Shown: piece after piece, positions 16,117 to 18,228 of the stretch
How the letters are laid out: each line of letters begins with the position of its first letter
How positions within the stretch are numbered: position 1 is the first letter of the stretch
Origin: JARDZI01 sp041639705
Lineage (GTDB): Bacteria > Bacillota > Clostridia > Clostridiales > Caloramatoraceae
Length of the DNA stretch: 18,228 nucleotides
Assembly (NCBI GenBank): GCA_041639705.1
Contig: JBEQBT010000042.1
Span: forward strand, 1-18,228
Direction: 5' to 3'
Translations under genes and position numbers: made by a program
Notes under the pieces: generated by a model
What the model saw: the letters and a program-made list of their open reading frames with translations, nothing else
Databases searched by the model: none
Told to the model about the DNA's origin: nothing

Positions 16117-17236
16117 TGGGCTGCTTTCACAAGAAGAGATAGATTCTCTTTTAAACGGAGTAAGTGAACCTAAGAGCTTAAGTGATAGTGATAAGGACCT
16201 CCTTGGTGAGATTGGCAATATTTCCATGGGATCTGCTTCAACAGCACTCTCAACTATAATTAGTAAAATGGTTAATATTACAACTCCTAAGGTGAGTCTA
16301 GTAACTCTTAATCAGGTAAAGAATGAATTCGATGTACCAAACATTGCACTTGAAGTTGAATATATAGAAGGCTTAACTGGAGCTAATCTTCTTGTCATAA
16401 AAATTACAGATGCTGTTGTTATTGCGGATCTAATGATGGGTGGAAATGGAGAAAAGGAAAGTGAGGAGTTAAGTGAAATTGAAATGAGTGCAGTTTCTGA
16501 GGCAATGAACCAGATGATTGGTTCTTCTGCTACATCACTTTCTACAATGTTGGGCTTTCCTATTAATATCTCTCCTCCAATAGCAAAATTGTGGGATGAC
16601 AAAACTCAAAGTCTAGCCTCTAAGGTTAATGAAGATGATGAAATAGTAAAAATAGCATTTAAGCTAACTATTGATACATTAGTAGATAGTGAAATTATGC
16701 TTATATTACCAGTTAAAACTGCTAAATCAATAATTGAAAAGATGTCAATTGGTAATTCTGAGGATGATGAGGAAAATGAATTTGACATTGGGCCAATTAG
16801 TTCATCTAACACTATGTCTGAATACGGAAATCAAGATTATGGCATATATGACAATACATTTGCTGAGGAAGAGTTACCTCCTAAGAAAGAGGAAAAAAGA
16901 CATCAGTCACCTCCAGCAAATGTTCAAAGTGCACAGTTTGCTCCACTTACTCAGTTAACTAATGGGGAAAAGCAGAATATCGAGTTGATACTAGATGTTC
17001 CCCTTGAAATATCTGTTGTACTAGGAAGAACTAAAAAAACAATTAAAGAAATTCTAGAGCTTGGCACAGGCTCCCTGGTTGAACTGGAAAGAATGACTGA
17101 AGAGCCTGTTGAAATTCTCGTAAATGGAAAAAAGGTAGCATTAGGTGAAGTTGTTGTAATTGATGAAAACTTTGGTGTAAGAATAACAAATATTATTAGT
17201 AATACCGAAAGAGTAAAAAGTCTGCATGGTAAATAA
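16109..17236 (+). CDS. fliY: Flagellar motor switch phosphatase FliY
   Basis: FliY combines a CheC-like phosphatase and a FliN-like switch domain. The N-terminus (MNSGLLSQEEIDSLLNG) is a CheY-P-binding-like peptide. The phosphatase motif (D/S)-x3-E-x2-N-x22-P occurs twice and intact: D30, E34, N37, P60 and S127, E131, N134, P157. An acidic, low-complexity linker (about 210-285) leads to the C-terminal SpoA/FliN domain (about 290-370, ILDVPLEISVVLGRTKKTI). The start at 16109 is preferred over 16097, which has no spaced ribosome binding site. Length is then 375 residues. It ends the operon at a strong terminator. Confidence 0.95.
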   Translation: MNSGLLSQEEIDSLLNGVSEPKSLSDSDKDLLGEIGNISMGSASTALSTIISKMVNITTPKVSLVTLNQVKNEFDVPNIALEVEYIEGLTGANLLVIKITDAVVIADLMMGGNGEKESEELSEIEMSAVSEAMNQMIGSSATSLSTMLGFPINISPPIAKLWDDKTQSLASKVNEDDEIVKIAFKLTIDTLVDSEIMLILPVKTAKSIIEKMSIGNSEDDEENEFDIGPISSSNTMSEYGNQDYGIYDNTFAEEELPPKKEEKRHQSPPANVQSAQFAPLTQLTNGEKQNIELILDVPLEISVVLGRTKKTIKEILELGTGSLVELERMTEEPVEILVNGKKVALGEVVVIDENFGVRITNIISNTERVKSLHGK

Positions 17237-17253
17237 CCACGCAGACTTTTTTT
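17216..17253 (+). terminator. Rho-independent terminator of the che-fli operon
   Basis: AAAAGTCTGCATGG (17216-17229) pairs with CCACGCAGACTTTT (17237-17250), with one A-C mismatch. The seven-base loop contains the fliY stop codon, and T residues run to 17253. The upstream arm encodes the last FliY residues. The A-rich 5' flank could let it work in both directions. Confidence 0.9.
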
Positions 17254-17297
17254 AAGGCTATGTTTAAGAATAGTTTTATATTGAGATACTGTAGTGA

Positions 17298-17313
17298 TCG
17301 ATGCCCACATCGA
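17298..17313. repeat. Small palindrome in a repeat-derived spacer
   Basis: TCGATG (17298-17303) and CATCGA (17308-17313) form a stem around CCCA. The surrounding stretch from about 17290 to 17426 is richer in GC than the genes nearby. It looks like remnants of dispersed intergenic repeats rather than gene sequence. Confidence 0.4.
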
Positions 17314-17398
17314 CATGGCATTAGTTGTAATGACGATACGTGCATTAATAGCGTAAATCATGAATTCAGTTAGTACCCTAAGCCACTCTGGCTGCATT

Positions 17399-17426
17399 GT
17401 CATCCTGAACGCAGTGAAGGATCTTC
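17399..17426 (+). repeat. Dispersed GTCATCCTGA-type repeat, copy between fliY and flgM
   Basis: The stretch begins GTCATCCTGAACGCAGTGAA and continues GGATCTTC. It matches the reverse complement of 4811-4836 almost base for base (AACGAAGTGAAGGATCT there) and, less well, the direct arm at 4767-4793. Sequences of this type are well known as dispersed, partly palindromic intergenic repeats in many bacteria. Confidence 0.7.
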
Positions 17427-17438
17427 TAACAATCTTAC

Positions 17439-17465
17439 TAAAGTTTTGAAATTGTAGTACGATAT
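17439..17465 (+). promoter_or_regulatory. Sigma-D (sigma-28) type promoter of flgM-flgN
   Basis: TAAA at 17439-17442 and TACGATAT at 17458-17465 are separated by exactly 15 bases. This fits the sigma-D consensus TAAA-N15-GCCGATAT with six of eight matches in the -10, including the whole CGATAT core. It lies 44 bases before the flgM ATG. In Bacillus, flgM is a known sigma-D target. Confidence 0.75.
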
Positions 17466-17509
17466 ATAATAAAAGAAAAGTATAAATTAAGCTAATGTGA
17501 GGTGTTATT

Positions 17510-17788
17510 ATGAAAATTGGCTTTGAAATAAATAAAGTTATAAACACTTATAATCAAAATTCTAAGACAGCTAAGGTAAATGCTAAAACTCGTGATTTCA
17601 AAGATAAAATTGACATATCCCCTGAGGGAAGAGAAATATCTAAGTATGTAGAAATTGCAAATAATACAGAGTTAAAGAATAAAAGGGTAGATGAAATAAA
17701 ATCACTTATGGATCAGAATAAATATGTGGTTGATACTAAAAAGCTTGCAGAAAGCATTTTAAAATATATAAAGGACAGTGATTCCTAA
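17510..17788 (+). CDS. flgM: Anti-sigma-28 factor FlgM
   Basis: FlgM binds and inhibits the flagellar sigma factor (SigD/FliA) until the hook-basal body is complete. The 92-residue protein has a polar, probably disordered N-terminal half. The C-terminal region IDISPEGREISKYVEIA...RVDEIKSLMDQNKYVVDTKKLAESILKYI carries the family pattern (D-S-P-E-G-R-E, then R-V-D/E-x-I-K and the Y-x-V-D...I-A-x-x-L/I motif). GAGGTG precedes the ATG by about six bases. Its stop overlaps the flgN start by one base. A sigma-D-type promoter upstream would make an autoregulatory loop. Confidence 0.93.
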   Translation: MKIGFEINKVINTYNQNSKTAKVNAKTRDFKDKIDISPEGREISKYVEIANNTELKNKRVDEIKSLMDQNKYVVDTKKLAESILKYIKDSDS

Positions 17789-18219
17789 TGGATATTAGCG
17801 ACATTGTAAAAACCCATATAGAGGTTTTATCTGAATTAAATACCCTTCTTGATTATGAAAAGGAAGTATTAACCAAGGACGATGCACATGAACTTCCTGG
17901 AATAATTGAAAAAAAGAAATTAATAACCCAGAAAATAGCATTTGTAGAAAAAAAGAGACAAGAAATATATGGAACAAAAACTGCTGAGGAGCTTTCAAGT
18001 GATGGAATAATAGATCACAGTAAGGTAGATGAGCTTAAAAAGCTTACTGATGATATAAGAGAGAAAAATGAAACCAACCTTATACTAACCCGTCAATCAA
18101 TTTATTACATCAGAATGATTACCTCAGCACTAAATCCAAATCAAAGAGTAGTTACCTACGGAAACAGCGGAAGCATTGATGATGGAGTATCCTCAAGCGT
18201 TTTCAACAGAAAGATTTAG
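17788..18219 (+). CDS. flgN: FlgN-type flagellar export chaperone
   Basis: This small, highly charged helical protein (143 residues) is the expected chaperone for the hook-filament junction proteins FlgK and FlgL. The pattern HIEVLSELNTLLDYEKEVLTKDDAHELPGIIEKKKLI and the later NLILTRQSIYYIRMIT segment fit FlgN in length and helix layout. FlgN sequences are poorly conserved, so position directly after flgM carries much of the evidence. The ATG overlaps the flgM stop (TAATG), showing translational coupling. The C-terminus is Gly/Ser-rich and likely flexible. Confidence 0.88.
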   Translation: MDISDIVKTHIEVLSELNTLLDYEKEVLTKDDAHELPGIIEKKKLITQKIAFVEKKRQEIYGTKTAEELSSDGIIDHSKVDELKKLTDDIREKNETNLILTRQSIYYIRMITSALNPNQRVVTYGNSGSIDDGVSSSVFNRKI

Positions 18220-18223
18220 GAGG
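18218..18223 (+). promoter_or_regulatory. Ribosome binding site of the next gene (outside the window)
   Basis: AGGAGG directly overlaps the flgN stop region and points to a start codon just past the window end. By the usual clostridial order the next gene would be flgK, but it is not visible here. Confidence 0.6.
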
Positions 18224-18228
18224 CTTAT

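Noticed and set aside
16951..17547. 198-codon minus-strand ORF over the fliY end and the flgM spacer.
   Set aside because: It is antisense to fliY, reads through a terminator and repeat remnants (SFTAFRMT is a translation of the repeat), and has no family resemblance.
1..18228. CRISPR arrays, tRNA genes, transposases, prophage or defence genes.
   Set aside because: No regularly spaced repeats, cloverleaf sequences or matching protein families were seen on either strand.

Overview
The window looks like chromosomal DNA of a motile, endospore-forming member of the Clostridia. It is very AT-rich, has strong AGGAGG or GAGGTGA ribosome binding sites, and carries a partial CotS-type spore coat gene. 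It also has a dgt/dnaG/rpoD block, a Gram-positive chemotaxis set (CheC, CheD, FliY) and a type A RNase P RNA. No species name can be assigned from the sequence alone.

Left block (1-6384). A divergent partial gene of the CotS spore coat family (minus strand, cut by the window edge) is followed by a dNTP triphosphohydrolase (dgt). Next come DNA primase (dnaG) and the housekeeping sigma factor (rpoD/sigA), 23 bp apart and probably cotranscribed, closing with a terminator. The 295-bp leader of dnaG holds two equally spaced copies of a sequence fitting the sigma-H promoter consensus and two perfect dyads. This would tie initiation proteins to entry into stationary phase or sporulation. After a hairpin-rich, repeat-derived spacer come trmK (tRNA m1A22 methyltransferase), a terminator, and a coiled-coil/zinc-ribbon protein.

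Middle (6385-7065). rnpB encodes a type A RNase P RNA with a clear closing helix and terminator. A sigma-A-like promoter for the next operon follows.

Right block (7066-18228). One long, tightly packed operon runs fapA-cheW-cheD-cheB-cheR-cheA-cheC-cheY-cheW-fliM-fliY and ends in a strong terminator. It encodes a nearly complete chemotaxis pathway: CheW couples receptors to CheA, CheA phosphorylates CheY and CheB, CheR/CheB/CheD modify receptors, and CheC/FliY dephosphorylate CheY-P. It also encodes the switch proteins FliM and FliY. A second transcription unit, flgM-flgN, starts behind a sigma-D (sigma-28) type promoter. It encodes the anti-sigma factor and the hook-filament junction chaperone, and a ribosome binding site for the next gene (probably flgK) sits at the window edge.

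I did not find an undescribed multi-gene system. All large ORFs belong to recognisable families in a familiar order. The points worth a second look are mainly in the spacers: tandem sigma-H-like promoters, dyads before dnaG, dispersed palindromic repeats, the sigma-D promoter, and a polyasparagine tract near the start of RpoD.
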